24,061 nucleotides of DNA from NCBI GenBank assembly GCA_943912755.1, contig CALTWF010000087.1, positions 1-24,061 of the forward strand, read 5' to 3'. The notes beneath the pieces were generated by a model. The model saw only the letters and a program-made list of their open reading frames with translations. It did no database searches and was not told the origin of the DNA. This document shows positions 22,902 through 24,061 of this stretch, piece by piece. The position numbers and the translations under genes were made by a program. This DNA is from an uncultured Pseudomonas sp. Its GTDB lineage: Bacteria; Pseudomonadota; Gammaproteobacteria; Pseudomonadales; Pseudomonadaceae. Position 1 is the stretch's first letter, and each line of letters starts with the position of its first letter.

Positions 22902-24061
22902 TTACTGGCAGGCTTCGCAGTCCGGCTCGTCGATCGCGCAGGCCTTTGGCACTGGCGCCGGAGCAGGGGCTGCGGCCGGAGCGGCCTGGGCCTGGACCGG
23001 GGCGCTGCTGTCGCCACCACTGGATACGGCGTTGAGCTTGCCGGTGGTGATGGTCGACTTCTCGGTGCTGGTCGCGGCCAGGGCACGGAGGTAGTAGGTG
23101 GTCTTCAGACCACGGTACCAGGCCATGCGGTAGGTCACGTCCAGCTTCTTGCCCGAGGCACCGGCGATGTACAGGTTCAGCGACTGAGCCTGGTCGATCC
23201 ACTTCTGGCGACGGCTGGCGGCGTCGACGATCCACTTGGTTTCCACTTCGAACGCGGTGGCGTACAGGTCCTTCAGCTCTTGCGGGATACGCTCGATCTG
23301 CTGCACCGAACCGTCGTAGTACTTCAGGTCGTTGATCATGACCGAGTCCCACAGGCCACGGGCCTTGAGGTCGCGAACCAGGTACGGGTTGATCACGGTG
23401 AACTCGCCCGACAGGTTCGATTTCACGTACAGGTTCTGGTAGGTCGGCTCGATGGACTGCGATACGCCGGTGATGTTGGCGATGGTCGCGGTCGGCGCGA
23501 TGGCCATGATGTTCGAGTTACGGATACCTTTCTGTACGCGCTCGCGCACCGGAGCCCAGTCCAGGGTCTCGTCCAGGTTGACGTCGATGTACTTGGCGCC
23601 ACGGGCCTCGATCAGGATCTGTTGCGAGTCCAGCGGCAGGATGCCCTGGGACCACAGCGAGCCCTGGAAGGTCTCGTAGGCACCGCGCTCGTCGGCCAGG
23701 TCACACGAAGCCTGGATGGCGAAGTAGCTGACAGCTTCCATGGAACGGTCGGCGAACTCGACGGCGGCGTCGGAACCGTAGGCGATGTGCTGCAGGTACA
23801 GCGCGTCCTGGAAGCCCATGATGCCCAGGCCCACCGGGCGGTGCTTCATGTTCGAGTTACGCGCTTGCGGAACCGAGTAGTAGTTGATGTCGATCACGTT
23901 ATCCAGCATGCGCACGGCGGTGTGCACGGTGCGTTGCAGCTTGGCGTGGTCGAGCTTGCCGTCGACGATGTGGTTCGGCAGGTTGATCGAGCCCAGGTTG
24001 CAGACGGCGATCTCGTCCTTGTTGGTGTTCAGGGTGATCTCGGTGCACAGGTTCGAGCTGT
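22902..24061 (-). CDS. nrdA: Class Ia ribonucleotide reductase alpha subunit NrdA (3-prime part)
   Basis: The last 386 residues or so of the catalytic subunit; the gene continues past the right edge. The active-site segment SSNLCTEI at the very edge (Cys codon at 24045-24047) holds the thiyl-radical Cys and the adjacent catalytic Glu, matching Cys439/Glu441 of the E. coli enzyme. VCNLGSINL carries the redox Cys equivalent to Cys462. KTTYYLRALA near the end holds the paired Tyr of the radical-transfer path. The C-terminus is a flexible Ala/Pro-rich arm (AAPAAAPAPAPVPKA) ending in CAIDEPDCEACQ, whose Cys pair should re-reduce the active site by exchange with thioredoxin or glutaredoxin. The regulatory N-terminal ATP-cone region and promoter are outside the window. 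Confidence 0.96.
   Translation of the reverse strand, partial: SSNLCTEITLNTNKDEIAVCNLGSINLPNHIVDGKLDHAKLQRTVHTAVRMLDNVIDINYYSVPQARNSNMKHRPVGLGIMGFQDALYLQHIAYGSDAAVEFADRSMEAVSYFAIQASCDLADERGAYETFQGSLWSQGILPLDSQQILIEARGAKYIDVNLDETLDWAPVRERVQKGIRNSNIMAIAPTATIANITGVSQSIEPTYQNLYVKSNLSGEFTVINPYLVRDLKARGLWDSVMINDLKYYDGSVQQIERIPQELKDLYATAFEVETKWIVDAASRRQKWIDQAQSLNLYIAGASGKKLDVTYRMAWYRGLKTTYYLRALAATSTEKSTITTGKLNAVSSGGDSSAPVQAQAAPAAAPAPAPVPKACAIDEPDCEACQ

Noticed and set aside
1..24061. CRISPR arrays, tRNA or rRNA genes, insertion sequences and prophage genes.
   Set aside because: I saw no direct-repeat arrays, no tRNA- or rRNA-like stretches, and no transposase, integrase or phage proteins; the only repeats found are the REP elements.

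Overview
The window reads as chromosomal DNA of a Pseudomonas species, probably of the putida/fluorescens lineage. The evidence is high GC, Pseudomonas-type REP palindromes (core GTGGGAGCTGGCTTGCCAGC), a class Ia ribonucleotide reductase with a 415-residue NrdB, and paired FecI/FecR/TonB-receptor iron cassettes. No tools were used. Family names come from recognising motifs and overall protein shape, and the genus call is an inference.

Layout. (1) 1-407: the terminator of an upstream plus-strand gene and a small minus-strand Cys-containing protein of unknown function. (2) 515-4587 (plus) and 4624-8614 (minus): two complete cell-surface-signalling cassettes facing each other, each with an ECF sigma factor (FecI type), a FecR anti-sigma regulator and a TonB-dependent siderophore receptor with an N-terminal STN signalling domain. 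Each cassette starts with a TTGCC(A/T)-N18-TAGAAT promoter overlapped by a Fur-box-like palindrome, so both should be iron-repressed and then auto-amplified by their cognate siderophore. (3) 8806-16788: a long plus-strand tellurium-resistance (ter) operon. Its 5-prime half is a small-molecule module: a PRTase-TRSP protein, a HAD phosphatase, a StiP/PELOTA protein and a CitE-like lyase. Its 3-prime half is terZ-terA-terB-terC-(terD remnant)-terE. The first six genes overlap end to end. (4) 17035-19173: katG catalase-peroxidase with its own terminator. (5) 19290-20993: a class I SAM methyltransferase and an SPFH/prohibitin-like membrane protein, with REP elements around the latter. (6) 21415-24061 (minus): nrdB and the 3-prime part of nrdA, which runs off the right edge.

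How the genes work together. The left half acquires ferric siderophores and senses them. The ter operon combines proteins predicted to bind metal ions at the membrane and in the cytoplasm (TerZ, TerA, TerB, TerC, TerE) with enzymes proposed in the literature to make a nucleoside-like metabolite. katG adds peroxide defence directly downstream. The least understood part is the 8806-12733 enzyme set, whose product is not established. The most unusual local feature is the 40-codon terD-like remnant at 16056-16178, which keeps a strong ribosome binding site.
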